Assembly: GCA_017649855.1 (NCBI GenBank)
Contig: JAGCGA010000040.1
Span: forward strand, 1 to 64,000
DNA from: Bacteroidales bacterium
GTDB lineage: Bacteria > Bacteroidota > Bacteroidia > Bacteroidales > WCHB1-69
Length of the DNA: 64,000 nucleotides
Reading direction: 5' to 3'
Part shown: positions 54,452 through 64,000 of the stretch, one piece after another
How the letters are laid out: every line of letters starts with the position of its first letter
How positions within the stretch are numbered: the first letter of the stretch is position 1
The notes under the pieces: model-generated
What the model saw: the letters and a program-made list of their open reading frames with translations, nothing else
Databases searched by the model: none
Told to the model about the DNA's origin: nothing
Translations under genes and position numbers: made by a program

Positions 54452-56713
54452 ATGAGAAATCAAACATATCTTCGACATGCCTTAGAAAGCATCGGCACTT
54501 GCAAACTGCTGATCATCTGTCTATTGCTCATCCCATTGGGATTGTGTGCGCAGTCCAGCACATCCGCAGGACCCAGCATCTCGCGCCAAGGCTTTCTGAC
54601 ACGCACCACGATTTACGGTCCGGGCGACCACAACTCGAAGAACTACCGCATCCCGGCCATCGTCACGGCGGGCGACGGCTCCTTGGTGGTGGCCACCGAC
54701 AAGCGAAAGTACAACGACATCGACCTGCCCGAGGACATCGACATCCTCGTCAACCGCAGCAACGACGGCGGGCGCACGTGGAGCAAACCTTACACTTTAG
54801 CGGAGGGCACGGGCGTGGGCCATGGCTTCGGCGACTGCGCCTTGGTGCGCACCAACGAGGAGGGCGGACTCATTGCCGTCTTCGTGGGCGGCGTGGGCTT
54901 CTGGCAGTCGCGGCCCGACAACCCGCTACGCACCTACCTCTGCCGCAGTCGCGACAACGGCCGCACGTGGAGCAAGCCGAAGGACATCACCCACTTCATC
55001 CTCGGCCCCGACTGTGTGATTCCGGAACACCGTAGCTGGTGGTCGTCATTCTTCGCCTCGGGCGCGGGCCTGCGCACCTCGTCGGGGCGACTGATGTTCG
55101 TGGCCGCCGTGCGCGAGGACTCCCTCTGGATGGCCTGCAACTACGTCTTCTACTCCGACGACGACGGCGAAACGTGGCAGTGTTCTCAAAAAGCCTCTCC
55201 GAAAGGCGACGAAGCCAAGGTGGTGGAACTCTCCGACGGGCGTATCCTGATGAGCATCCGTGCGGAGGGTCATCGTCTTTACAACATCTCCGAGGACGGC
55301 GGCGTCACCTGGAGCGATACCACCTCCGTGTGGCCCGAACTGGAAGCGCCCGCCTGCAACGGCGACATCATTCGCTGCACCGCTCCCAATGGGCGGATGT
55401 TGCTGCTACACTCACTGCCCTACGGCAAGGAGCGCAAAGACGTTTCCATCTTTGTCAGCTTTGATGAGGGGAAGACCTGGCCGGTGCGCCGGACAATAGT
55501 CCCCTACCCCTCGGCATACTCCTCCTTGTGCCAACTCCCCGACGGCACCATCGGCCTTTACGTGGAAGAGGCCTTCAACGACGGCGTGAACTACTCCATG
55601 GTGTTCTACAACTTCAGCCTCGAGTGGCTGCTGGGCGAAGAACGCCATAAGAGCTACGAACCCACAACCCCTTACTACACCCAGGCGCGACAATATTTCA
55701 TCAACCAAGACTATGCCACAGCTTACAAGTACTTGGAGAAAGAGTTGGCCGAGCACCCCAAAAATGGCTATGCCTGGTTTTACAAAGGCTGGCTGGACAT
55801 GTACCACAAAGATGCCCTGTTAGAATCCCTGCACGCCTTCAACCAAGCCGTAAAACGAATCACTCGCAAAGACAAAGTCTTCCTCTCGACAGCCTATTCC
55901 GGTCGTGGGGTGGCCAACCGCACTGCCGGGGATCTCAAAGCTGCATACGCTGATTACACCAAGGCTCTCAAACTCTACCCGAACCCCCAAGACTACATCA
56001 ACCGCGGGGAATGGTACTACAGTCTCGGGAAATATACGGAGGCGGGGGACGACTTCTTTGCCGCCCTGAAGTTGGATTCCAACAACATGGATGCTTGGTA
56101 CAGTGTGGGGAAATACTATTACGGCATCAAAGACTATGGGAAATGTCTTGAGTGGCTCGCGGACTGTATCACTCGGTATCCGGACTATTCGGACTACTAC
56201 TTGCTCAGAGCGCTCTGCTACCGGAACATGCACGACTACGACCATGTAGCCAAGAATGTGGTCCAAGCCTTGTCAATTGATGATAACAGCAAGGCTGTCA
56301 CCATGCTGAGGGAATTGGCGGACAGCGCATACCATCAAACCATCACAGAGTTGGAGGCGCGGCATCTGGACGATCCGAACAACACAGGCTGGATCTATTA
56401 CATCGCGGCCGTCCATGAAATCGAAGGAGAGTACGGCAAGGCGTTGCTCATGTATAAAAAGCTGTACGACATGGACGAGAAAGGCAGCAGGTCAAAGTCG
56501 GCCGCGGCCGAGCGGATTGCCGCCTGCTGGTGGCAGCTGGGCGACAACGACAACGCCATTCGGTTCCTGGAGGAGGCCATCGCACTGGAGGAAGACAAAG
56601 ACGAAAAGGCCAAAATCTCATCCGAGTTGGAATACGTCCGGGAACACTCCCGCGACTACCAAAAAAACGAGGAACTGGAGAGCATCCGCAAGGCGTTCTT
56701 CGGTGAGAATTAA
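54452..56713 (+). CDS. secreted exo-alpha-sialidase (GH33) fused to TPR repeats
   Basis: 753 residues. A hydrophobic signal segment at about 18-34 follows a rather long N-terminal region. The sialidase propeller (about 45-395) has the Y-R66-I-P motif with the first catalytic-triad Arg and five Asp boxes (SNDGGRTW, SRDNGRTW, SDDDGETW, SEDGGVTW, SFDEGKTW). It should release terminal sialic acid from host glycans. From about 410 to the end there are at least six TPR-like helical pairs (YKYLEKELAEHPKNGYAWFYKGWLDM, YADYTKALKLYPNPQDYINRG...). GH33 enzymes usually carry carbohydrate-binding or lectin domains, not TPRs, so this join is unusual. A hypothetical secreted protein gene follows after 25 bp. 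Confidence 0.88.
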   Translation: MRNQTYLRHALESIGTCKLLIICLLLIPLGLCAQSSTSAGPSISRQGFLTRTTIYGPGDHNSKNYRIPAIVTAGDGSLVVATDKRKYNDIDLPEDIDILVNRSNDGGRTWSKPYTLAEGTGVGHGFGDCALVRTNEEGGLIAVFVGGVGFWQSRPDNPLRTYLCRSRDNGRTWSKPKDITHFILGPDCVIPEHRSWWSSFFASGAGLRTSSGRLMFVAAVREDSLWMACNYVFYSDDDGETWQCSQKASPKGDEAKVVELSDGRILMSIRAEGHRLYNISEDGGVTWSDTTSVWPELEAPACNGDIIRCTAPNGRMLLLHSLPYGKERKDVSIFVSFDEGKTWPVRRTIVPYPSAYSSLCQLPDGTIGLYVEEAFNDGVNYSMVFYNFSLEWLLGEERHKSYEPTTPYYTQARQYFINQDYATAYKYLEKELAEHPKNGYAWFYKGWLDMYHKDALLESLHAFNQAVKRITRKDKVFLSTAYSGRGVANRTAGDLKAAYADYTKALKLYPNPQDYINRGEWYYSLGKYTEAGDDFFAALKLDSNNMDAWYSVGKYYYGIKDYGKCLEWLADCITRYPDYSDYYLLRALCYRNMHDYDHVAKNVVQALSIDDNSKAVTMLRELADSAYHQTITELEARHLDDPNNTGWIYYIAAVHEIEGEYGKALLMYKKLYDMDEKGSRSKSAAAERIAACWWQLGDNDNAIRFLEEAIALEEDKDEKAKISSELEYVREHSRDYQKNEELESIRKAFFGEN

Positions 56714-56738
56714 CATACATAGTCATACACCAAATATT

Positions 56739-57731
56739 ATGATACAGAGATATTTCTATATGGGCATCATAGTTATCATGGCATTTCTACCATGGAACGA
56801 CAAACTTGCTGCACAACACACCAACGACTTTTCTCAACGGGAAGTACGACAAGCTCGCCACAACATCCGACAGAAACTGATTTTAGAAAACAAGGAGTTT
56901 CGAGAAGCAGCTGAGCGTTATGCAAGACTTGACGACCTGGACTTTCTCCTCATCAAATCCGGAACAGTGGAGGATGATTGGGTAGTTTACTATTTCTATC
57001 CTGTCTCCGATAGCAAATTCAAACAGATAGAGGAAAAAGAAGAGGCTTACATCTCCGAAATGAGATCGTACTATATCAACAATCCCAACGAACTATATGA
57101 ATACATAGCTGCTGGATATGGCTTCCGTTTCTTCTTTGAGAACGAGAAAAGGACCGCCCAAAAAACGACAGATTTTCCTCTAGTTATGCTGAAAGAATGG
57201 TATGACCAAGCCATTCGTCAGGCAAAGAACGACAGTCTGATGCAAGAAAAAACGATTGAAGAGCCTCAGAGTCCGAACGAAACAGCAATCACCGAAAAGG
57301 GAAGTCAAAAGGAACCCACCACAGCCGAGATCCAGAGAGATTTATTGGTCCTTCACAACATCTCCCGCTCCATCAACAAGAGATGCCCCATCAAGATTGA
57401 CGCGAACACACGCCTTGACTCAACGGGCATCAGCGACCAACATTTCATCTATTACTTCTCCATATCATCACCTACATCACCTACTGATGTAGATATTATG
57501 CGCCATGATATCCGGAAAAACCTCGAGAATGGCGATCCTTCTGTCAAGCAACTGGTTTCATTATGCATAGAGACAAATAAAGGGTACTGCCACCGCTATT
57601 ATTATCGGGATTCAAAATCCAAAGGCGGGAAAAAAGCGAAAATGAAGACGGAAAAAGAAGTCTTGGACATTTGTTTCAGCATTGAAGAACTGAAAGAGAT
57701 TCGGAATTACCAGAATCTTTGGAGTCGTTAG
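56739..57731 (+). CDS. secreted protein of unknown function downstream of the sialidase
   Basis: 330 residues from ATG 56739 (MIQRYFYMGIIVIMAFLPW, signal peptide ending LAAQ); the open frame extends upstream only inside the sialidase gene in another frame. The mature part is charged and mostly helical, with two similar halves: both contain a stretch resembling DDWVVYYFYPVSDSKF / DQHFIYYFSISSPTSP followed by R-x-DI-RKNL or MRSYY segments, so an internal duplication is likely. No known motif. Codon use is more AT-rich than the sialidase. It ends 12 bp from the convergent receptor gene. Confidence 0.68.
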   Translation: MIQRYFYMGIIVIMAFLPWNDKLAAQHTNDFSQREVRQARHNIRQKLILENKEFREAAERYARLDDLDFLLIKSGTVEDDWVVYYFYPVSDSKFKQIEEKEEAYISEMRSYYINNPNELYEYIAAGYGFRFFFENEKRTAQKTTDFPLVMLKEWYDQAIRQAKNDSLMQEKTIEEPQSPNETAITEKGSQKEPTTAEIQRDLLVLHNISRSINKRCPIKIDANTRLDSTGISDQHFIYYFSISSPTSPTDVDIMRHDIRKNLENGDPSVKQLVSLCIETNKGYCHRYYYRDSKSKGGKKAKMKTEKEVLDICFSIEELKEIRNYQNLWSR

Positions 57732-57743
57732 TTTGCAACACCA

Positions 57744-60118
57744 TCACACCCCCGTCCGGATCTTACTTCTATCCTCCCCTTCCGGCTTGACCGAACCGGC
57801 TTTCTTGTAAGCGTTGAAGTTGTAACTTACCCCCAACCAGAACATCCGGCTCTTGCCATGCAACATGTTGTCTAACTGATAGAACTGGTTGTCGGAGAAT
57901 ATCTCCCATTTGCGGGTGTTGAAGACATCGGTAAGCTGCGCGGAGACCGTGAGTGCGCCCTTCAGGAACTTCTGGCTGATGCCGATGTTCATATAATGCG
58001 AGAAGCGCGTGGTGAACTGCGGGTAATACTGCGGCGTGTTCACGAAATACTGCAGGTTGATGTTCATCCCTTTGATCGGGCGGAAATCGAGGCGGAGGTT
58101 GCTGTTGTTGACCCAGCCGCTGTTCGAGATGTCCCACTCCCCAATGTTGCCCACCGAACGGAGATAGTAGGTGTTCGTGCCGAGCGTTGCCGTCATCCAC
58201 TTCCACGGGTCGGCCTTCACGCTCAGGTCTAATCCCGCCTTGGTCTGCGAGGTAGCGTTGATGTAGGTCATCAGCAGGATGTCGTCCTCAAAACGGGCCA
58301 CCTGCGTGATGTAGTGGTGGATATAGTTGCCGTAAACGCCCACATTCACAGCCCATTTCGGCACCTTGAACTGGTAGAGCAGCTCCGCGTTGTCGGCGGT
58401 CTCGGGCTGGAGATGCATATTGCCCTGCTCGAAATTGTGCGGGTCGATCATGCTCACGTAGGGGTTGAGCTGCGGATACGTGGGCCGCGTGATACGCCGC
58501 GAATAGGCCACCGACAGACTGTGTTTCTTGGAAATCTTGTACTTGAACGACAACGACGGCCCGAGGAAGAAATGCTGCGAAGACTCATCCAATAGCTCTT
58601 TCTCACTATGCAGGTGCGTGCGGCTGTATTCGGCACGGAGACCGGCGCTCCACGTGAAATGGTCGCGCCACTCCAGAGAGGTGAACTGCACGAAGCGGCG
58701 GGCACATACTCCCTGTGCATCAGATCGTTACTAAACTGATGGGAGTAGTCCCAACCGAGACTGTCGCGCACGAAGAAGTTGTGGTAGATGTCGTTCTGTC
58801 GGTAGGAAAACTTCACCCCCGCATCCCAAAATCCGTATTTTTTGATGACGCGCCAGTCCGTCTGCACGGAGGTGAGCAGCGGACTGCCGCCCGACACCGA
58901 CTTGCTGACCGAGTCGCCCTCCAAGAAGTAGTACGACGGACGATGGCCCCAGATTTTGGAGACGTTCGCCTTGACGGAGAAGGTGAGTTTCCCAGGACGG
59001 ATGGCGTGCCAGTAGGCGAACGTCCCATCGAGGTTCTCGCGGTTCCAGGTTACATCGCTGCGACGGTTCTCGTGCGACAGGATGCCGTCATAAAACCAGT
59101 CGTTGTAGAGATCCTGCACGGTGTTGAAGCGGGGCAGGATGAGCCGGAAGTCAGCATCGATCTTGTTCCGCATATCGGGCTTGATGGTGAATCCAAGGGC
59201 GATGTTGTTGTTGAAGACCGTCCGCATGGCGCGGATCTGCTGACTGAGACTGTCGCCGGTGGTGCGGTAATAGCGGTAGAGGTAGCCGTTGTTGATGTCG
59301 TCTTCGTATTTCGCCTGGTAGTTGAAGCGCAGGGCGAACTTGTTGCGAGTGTAGTTCAGGGCAAGACTGCCGTTGGTGAAGTGGTTGAAGCCGTAGTTGA
59401 CCGCCGCCATCCCACTGAGGCCCTTCTTCCCGTCCTTCTTGGTGACGATGTTAATGATGCCGCCCGTGCCCTCGGCGTCGTAGCTGGCACTCGGGTTCGT
59501 GATGATGTCGATGCTCGCCACGTTGGAGGAGGGTATCGCGTTGACAGAGCCGAGGTTGGTGGGCACGCCGTCAAGGAGTAGCAGCACGTTGCCGTTGCCG
59601 CGGATGGAGACATTGCCGTCGGGGTCAACGGTCACGGAGGACTGCTGGCGCAGGAGATCGGCGACGGTGCCGCCCATAAAGACTGTCGCATCAACAGGTG
59701 CTACCGTAGTATGAGCAGCTGTAACATGGCCTTGCTCACCAGCTTGCGAAGAGATATTCACTTCGTCCAGCATCTGAGAGGTAACCTCCATCATTATCTT
59801 CCCCAATGGAAGCTCTGGCTTATCGGCCATAATTTCAAACTGTTTAGTTTTATACCCCATGGACACTATCGTGAAGAGATAGGGTTCCTTTGAGCGGGGA
59901 ACTACCAGCTCAAACGTACCGTCTTGGTATGTCAATGTACCATTCTTTATCGTGTCGTGCTGCGAAATATAGACGGAGGTATATTGCAAGGGGCGTTCAT
60001 TCTCGGCCACAACGGTGCCCCACACTGCACATGGATGCTTCTGCGCAAGGGCGGAAATACTGAATAGCAACAGGATAGCAGCAAGATAAAAGGAACGTTT
60101 GTGCATCATATTCGACAA
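57744..60118 (-). pseudogene. TonB-receptor-like outer-membrane beta-barrel protein, broken by one frameshift
   Basis: Two overlapping frames together make one gene of about 791 residues. The first part (start ATG 60118, or 60109/60106) has a signal peptide, a carboxypeptidase-regulatory-like beta-sandwich (about 28-110), a plug domain (TVADLLRQQSSVTVDPDGNVSIRGNGNVLLLLDGV... at about 150-215) and the first barrel strands, down to SNDLMHREYV. The second part continues, in the next frame, from FVQFTSLEWRDHFTWSAGLRAEYSRT to the aromatic C-terminus. The break is at about 58700-58704; one extra base in the GGG run would restore REYV-ARRFVQFTSLEW. It may be a real mutation or an assembly error. The type is OMP_b-brl_3; no SusD partner is adjacent. 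Confidence 0.82.
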
Positions 60119-60129
60119 ATATCAGAATG

Positions 60130-60137
60130 CAAAATTA
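60130..60137 (-). promoter_or_regulatory. -7 box of the receptor pseudogene
   Basis: CAAAATTA on the plus strand, i.e. TAATTTTG toward the receptor, 11 bp before ATG 60118; a later ATG (60109 or 60106) would leave a longer leader. Confidence 0.45.
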
Positions 60138-60150
60138 CAGAAAAAGATTG

Positions 60151-60158
60151 TATCTTTG
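60151..60158 (+). promoter_or_regulatory. -7 box of the lipoprotein gene at 60169
   Basis: TATCTTTG 10 bp before ATG 60169, implying a very short leader. Confidence 0.5.
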
Positions 60159-60168
60159 CAGCAAAAAA

Positions 60169-61197
60169 ATGATGAAAAGATTATTCTTCATAATCTTTAC
60201 GATTCTCATCCTCAGTGGGTGTTCCCGTTACAACACTCCACAAGAAAAATTTGAATCCCTACAGAATTCAGATTTCTCCGAATTTATTGACATGGGAATC
60301 ACTTCCAGACCACCCGTATATATTGTACGGCTTCATGACACGTCATATCTTGTAAAGAAACGCTTTCTTTCTAACAAAATCAAGTCCATAACCTATTACG
60401 GAAATCAAAACACAAACAGCGTAAACTTTACCAAGAAGGATAAAAAACATTTGGAACACCTTCTGCATCTATTCGACAATCTTGATGTCAGGGCCTTATC
60501 CGTTGACAAAGAAGGTACTGTTTGGTTTTCATTCAGCTGTAGAGACCGGTGTACTTATAGTTATTTAAAGCTATCGCCTACAAGTTCATTGGAAGAGTGT
60601 GGATTTCCTTATTACAAACAGTACAATGAAAATTGGTTTTATGACGTAGAGTGCTCTGAATATAGACGATATAGAGAAGAAAAAACGGAGTTAGGCCCTC
60701 AAGACGAAATACAAACACCTCTGCCATACCTGCTGCCTATAGACAGTTTGTGGGCATATTATGATGTTGCCTGGACAACCTCTGGACGATGCAACAGACC
60801 TGACGTTTTCGATGATGATAGCAGCAAGAATCTCTCTTATGGATTTTATGTCGTGTTGGATCATCGTTCGGGTCGCACTTCCAATGTTGCGGATGTGGTA
60901 GTGTCTTACCGTAAGAATGCCTTTTGGGGAAGTTCGGACACGACGCAAAAAATCAGGATCGTTCACGTCAAGGACAAACTGTTTGCTCTGCCAATGGCTT
61001 CTTTTCATGTCGGGGATCCCATCAGCAGTATCAAAAATAAGGCGGTGTTCAAAAAAGGAAACTACCTCTGCTACGCTGGTGAAAAATACTGTTATGTGGT
61101 TGAAACCTCACAAGATACCATCCGGCATTTTTTTGTTTTTCCTTCTGAACTGAAGGATGATTGGACTCATCTCCTAAAATATGTTGAATCCCATTAA
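60169..61197 (+). CDS. lipoprotein of unknown function
   Basis: 342 residues from ATG 60169 (MMKRLFFIIFTILILSGC); a start 14 codons earlier would precede the -7 box. The lipobox L-S-G-C marks it as a lipoprotein. The rest has many Tyr and Lys, with strand-like segments (PVYIVRLHDTSYLVKKRF, GTVWFSFSCRDRC) and no motif I know. AT-rich codon use compared with the enzymes around it. Followed by a second lipoprotein gene after 31 bp. Confidence 0.72.
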   Translation: MMKRLFFIIFTILILSGCSRYNTPQEKFESLQNSDFSEFIDMGITSRPPVYIVRLHDTSYLVKKRFLSNKIKSITYYGNQNTNSVNFTKKDKKHLEHLLHLFDNLDVRALSVDKEGTVWFSFSCRDRCTYSYLKLSPTSSLEECGFPYYKQYNENWFYDVECSEYRRYREEKTELGPQDEIQTPLPYLLPIDSLWAYYDVAWTTSGRCNRPDVFDDDSSKNLSYGFYVVLDHRSGRTSNVADVVVSYRKNAFWGSSDTTQKIRIVHVKDKLFALPMASFHVGDPISSIKNKAVFKKGNYLCYAGEKYCYVVETSQDTIRHFFVFPSELKDDWTHLLKYVESH

Positions 61198-61228
61198 CGT
61201 TGTTGTTCCGTTGTAATTAAGCTAAAGC

Positions 61229-61846
61229 ATGAAAAGGAAAATAGTAATAGGATTGCTGCTCTCATTGACGATGGTTCTCAGTGGCTGCACTAAAGGCACC
61301 ATCTCGGACAACCTGACAGGTCTTTGGACCGTGGTGAAAATCAGGATTGACGGAGATTTCTGTGCCTATTACGATTTCAAATCCCCTACTTTGGAATTAT
61401 ATGAAAATGGAACACTCCTTTTAATGGAACTGGATTCAGAATCACAGATAAGACATCATAACGACTGTGCTTCCCCCTGGAAAGTAGTCTTGAAGAACGG
61501 TCTCCCTTATTTGCAGGTTCAGGGAGGAGAAGGAACGCTTTCCGGCCAATATCGCCTTCAATTTGTCTATGACACTGTTGAATCGAGACTATTCTTGGAA
61601 CTCACATCGGATAGTCTGTATTTGCTGGCCTGTCATTTTGACACGGACAATATCGGAGCACCGCCCTCCCACTCCACCTCTTCAGCTTCTGGCACTGGAT
61701 TGTCGGAACCAGACTATCAGGAGCCTGTGTTTCAGGTGGCGCGGCCTGAGCGCGAATATCTTTTGAAGAAGGCCCCTCATTTGGTCAAGATAACGCATGG
61801 CCGTTTCACGACCTTCGGGCACAATCCGTATGACCAGTGTGAATGA
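61229..61846 (+). CDS. lipocalin-like lipoprotein of unknown function
   Basis: 205 residues. Signal peptide with lipobox L-S-G-C (about residue 20). The body opens with ISDNLTGLWTVVKIRIDG and LELYENGTLLL, the pattern of lipocalin-like/DUF domains (strand, GxW, strand) in Bacteroidota lipoproteins, with three Cys. The C-terminal 60 residues are low complexity then basic. It probably shares the transcript of the lipoprotein gene before it. Confidence 0.68.
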   Translation: MKRKIVIGLLLSLTMVLSGCTKGTISDNLTGLWTVVKIRIDGDFCAYYDFKSPTLELYENGTLLLMELDSESQIRHHNDCASPWKVVLKNGLPYLQVQGGEGTLSGQYRLQFVYDTVESRLFLELTSDSLYLLACHFDTDNIGAPPSHSTSSASGTGLSEPDYQEPVFQVARPEREYLLKKAPHLVKITHGRFTTFGHNPYDQCE

Positions 61847-61862
61847 AAAAAGAGAAAAATCA

Positions 61863-61870
61863 TATCTTTG
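61863..61870 (+). promoter_or_regulatory. -7 box of the GH89 gene
   Basis: TATCTTTG, 25 bp before ATG 61896. Confidence 0.58.
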
Positions 61871-61895
61871 CACTTCCTTTATCATCAAAAAACCA

Positions 61896-64000
61896 ATGAG
61901 AAAAAACCTTCTCCTCATATTAGCCTGCATGTCGTTTGCCTTATACACTCCCGCCCAGCGCCCCATCGACGGCCTGGCGCACCGCATCCTCGGCGACCAA
62001 GACACCTTTTTTGTATTTGTGTATCAACCAGACACAATAGACTATTTTCAAATTGAGCCCGTTTATCAATCTCCGAAAGACCAATATGGCCACAAAATCC
62101 GCATCACCGGCAACAACGACAACTCGTTAGCCACCGGTCTGAACTACTACCTCAAGCACTTCGCGGGCGTGCATGTCTCGTGGTTGCTCTGCGAGCCCGT
62201 GGAGCTGCCAAAACAATTCCCTGTGCCCGCAGCGCCCATCCGCAAGGAGGCCCTCGTGAAGGACCGCTTCTTCCTGAACTACTGCACCTACGGCTACACG
62301 ATGCCGTGGTGGAAGTGGCCGCAGTGGGAGCGCTTCATCGACTGGATGGCGCTGAACGGCATCAACATGCCGCTCGCCATCACCGGGCAGGAGGCCGTCT
62401 GGTACGAGGTGTGGAAGGAGTTTGGAATGACCGACGAGGAGATCCGCAGCTACTTCTCGGGACCAGCGCACCTCCCCTGGCACCGCATGGCCAACCTGGA
62501 CGGTTTTGGCGGTCCGCTGCCGATGTCGTGGTTGGAGGGACAGAAGGAACTGCAACGGCAGATTGTGGCCCGCGAGCGGGAGTTCAACATGACGCCGGTA
62601 CTGCCCGCCTTCGCCGGACACGTGCCCAAACGGTTCGCCGAAATGCACCCCGAGGCCGACATCCAGCAGCTGAGCGCGTGGTGCGGCTTCGAACCCACCC
62701 ACTTCCTCAACTCCTCCGACCCGCTCTTCGCCAAAATCCAGCAATCGTTCATGGAGAAGGAGATCGCCCTCTTCGGCACCGACCACATCTACGGTGTGGA
62801 TCCCTTCAACGAGATGGACCCGCCAAGCTGGGAGCCCGACTACCTCGCCAAGGTTTCTCAAAACATCTACACCTCGCTGCAGCAGAGCGACCCCGCCGCC
62901 CGCTGGCTGCAGATGACCTGGGTGTTCTACTACAAACGCAAGTCGTGGACCCCCGAACGGCTCCGCGCCTACCTCACCGCCGTGCCGCAGGACAAGCTCG
63001 TGCTGCTCGACTACTTCTGCGAGAAGACGGAGGTGTGGCGCACCACCGAGGGCTTCTACGGACAACCCTTCATCTGGTGCTACCTTGGCAATTTCGGCGG
63101 CAACACCATGCTCGTGGGCAACATCAACGAACTGGAAAAGAAACTGAATGCCGCACTCAAGGAGGCGGGACCGAACATGACCGGCATCGGCTCCACCTTA
63201 GAATCCTTCGACGTAAGTCCGCAAATCTACGAGTACCTCTTTGACCGCGTGTGGGAGAAAGATACAATCTATCACATGTCAATTTGGGTTAACAGTTGGA
63301 ATAGAATGCGCACGGGTGGCGGTGAAATCAATGAATTATTATGGTGGCAATTGAACGACAACATCTATAAGGATTGGTCTTTTTATGGACTTGGCACACA
63401 GTTAGTGGCGCGTCCCTCGCTAGAAGGTCATGGAACATACTACACAAAGCCCTACTATTCATACGACAACAACACTCTGAAGTACATTTGTAAATCTTTC
63501 TTGTTAGAAAACTCATTCCCATACTTGTATTCATCCGATGATATCAGTAAAAACGCTGTTGATAAAGACGCCTACCGTTACGATCTCGTCAACCTTGTCT
63601 CGCAGTGGATGGGCAACCATTTTATGGACATCCGCAACGACTTCACCGTGGCGTACAAGAACCGCGACATCAAGGAAATGGAACGACAGGTGAAGATTGC
63701 CAACCAGCTGTTTGCGGATGTAGATACGCTGCTCAACACGCACCCCGCCTTTATGTTGGGACCGTGGATTGAGGACGCTCGCGCGTGGGGCACCACACCA
63801 GAAGAGAAAGACTACTACGAGCGGCAAGCCCGCACGCTGCTCACTATTTGGGGCGGTCCCGTGCTCAACGACTACGCCAACCGTATGTGGGGCGGGCTCG
63901 TCGGCGACTACTACGCCAAACGCTGGAACCTCTTCTTCAAGGCGGTCATAAAAGCCGTGAAAAAGGGCAAGGAGTTCGACGAAAAGGCCTTCGGCGAGGA
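61896..64000 (+). CDS. alpha-N-acetylglucosaminidase (GH89), truncated by the right edge
   Basis: Open from ATG 61896 to the end of the window, 701 codons; the full enzyme is usually a little longer. Signal peptide about 1-22 (ending YTPAQ). Typical of the NAGLU family: an N-terminal small domain (ITGNNDNSLATGLNYYLKHFAGVHVSW), FFLNYCTYGYTMPWWKWPQWERFIDWMALNGINMPLAITGQEAVWYEVW, the GVDPFNEMDPP motif and GIGSTLESFDVSPQIYEYLFDRVW, whose Glu corresponds to a catalytic residue of GH89. It removes terminal alpha-GlcNAc, a sugar capping some gastric and intestinal mucins, and also acts on heparan-type ends. It complements the sialidase and fucosidase in this window. Confidence 0.93.
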   Translation, partial: MRKNLLLILACMSFALYTPAQRPIDGLAHRILGDQDTFFVFVYQPDTIDYFQIEPVYQSPKDQYGHKIRITGNNDNSLATGLNYYLKHFAGVHVSWLLCEPVELPKQFPVPAAPIRKEALVKDRFFLNYCTYGYTMPWWKWPQWERFIDWMALNGINMPLAITGQEAVWYEVWKEFGMTDEEIRSYFSGPAHLPWHRMANLDGFGGPLPMSWLEGQKELQRQIVAREREFNMTPVLPAFAGHVPKRFAEMHPEADIQQLSAWCGFEPTHFLNSSDPLFAKIQQSFMEKEIALFGTDHIYGVDPFNEMDPPSWEPDYLAKVSQNIYTSLQQSDPAARWLQMTWVFYYKRKSWTPERLRAYLTAVPQDKLVLLDYFCEKTEVWRTTEGFYGQPFIWCYLGNFGGNTMLVGNINELEKKLNAALKEAGPNMTGIGSTLESFDVSPQIYEYLFDRVWEKDTIYHMSIWVNSWNRMRTGGGEINELLWWQLNDNIYKDWSFYGLGTQLVARPSLEGHGTYYTKPYYSYDNNTLKYICKSFLLENSFPYLYSSDDISKNAVDKDAYRYDLVNLVSQWMGNHFMDIRNDFTVAYKNRDIKEMERQVKIANQLFADVDTLLNTHPAFMLGPWIEDARAWGTTPEEKDYYERQARTLLTIWGGPVLNDYANRMWGGLVGDYYAKRWNLFFKAVIKAVKKGKEFDEKAFGE

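Noticed and set aside
62180..63244. Arg/Pro/Ala-rich frame in the GH89 gene
   Set aside because: Out-of-frame reading of a GC-rich coding region.

Overview
The window is Bacteroidota chromosome, most likely from an uncultured gut or oral member of the order Bacteroidales. Three things point there. Most genes lack a Shine-Dalgarno sequence and carry the Bacteroidota promoter pattern TTG-N20-TAnnTTTG (typically TATCTTTG). The secretome is made of fibronectin/MAM-like adhesins, Porin_10, TonB-receptor-like barrels and SusC-era style lipoproteins. The gene content is typical: PPi-type phosphofructokinase, lysine 5,6-aminomutase, DUF2851, DUF4159, GH3-family adenylase, DciA, and a MurA with Asp in place of the fosfomycin-target Cys. 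No tRNA, 5S/16S/23S, CRISPR array or recognisable transposase gene was seen.

Layout. 1-5774 (-) is the 5' 1924 codons of a giant secreted adhesin that runs off the left edge. 5811-10817 (-) holds rfbA, radC, a DUF58 protein and a small operon of secreted proteins. 10965-14456 (-) has a sugar transferase, murA and PPi-phosphofructokinase. 14610-22712 (+) carries a GH29 fucosidase, a YqjD/E/K-like small membrane-protein trio, class II aldolase, a porin, fumarase and a PrsW-like protease. 22718-25898 (-) is uvrA with dciA upstream. 25981-34478 (+) runs trpS, a vWA membrane protein, DUF4159, a secreted endonuclease/phosphatase, pyrE and atpHAG. 34699-37355 has a DUF2807 adhesin and a GH3-type enzyme. 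37469-41285 (-) is the lysine 5,6-aminomutase genes behind a glycosyltransferase. 41339-45304 (-) is a compact Tat module: tatA, tatC, a polyferredoxin with an internal twin-arginine segment, and a twin-arginine lipoprotein oxidoreductase. 45431-54316 is housekeeping (SpoU methylase, dnaB, dnaN, rnpB, yraN, DUF2851, maf) plus a LysM esterase and a MORN-repeat protein. 54452-64000 holds a GH33 sialidase fused to TPRs, a frameshifted outer-membrane receptor, two lipoproteins and a GH89 alpha-N-acetylglucosaminidase cut by the right edge.

Together the three exo-glycosidases (fucosidase, sialidase, alpha-GlcNAcase) fit trimming of host mucin-type glycans; lysine fermentation, fumarase, PPi-glycolysis and the iron-sulfur Tat cluster fit an anaerobic fermenter.

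The most unusual signals are non-coding. (1) A 444-bp element (53277-53720) with no credible gene has 15-bp perfect terminal inverted repeats (about 19/23 over the full ends), three internal hairpins and a flanking 8-bp direct repeat AAATTTTA whose right copy contains the maf stop codon: a candidate MITE-like element. (2) Many intergenic gaps are filled with short tandem repeats of period exactly 7 (also 8 and 34) made of several unrelated words; in three cases the stop codon of the upstream gene is part of the first repeat unit, and in one case eight units abut the next start codon. (3) The dciA/trpS divergent promoter is a near-perfect palindrome.
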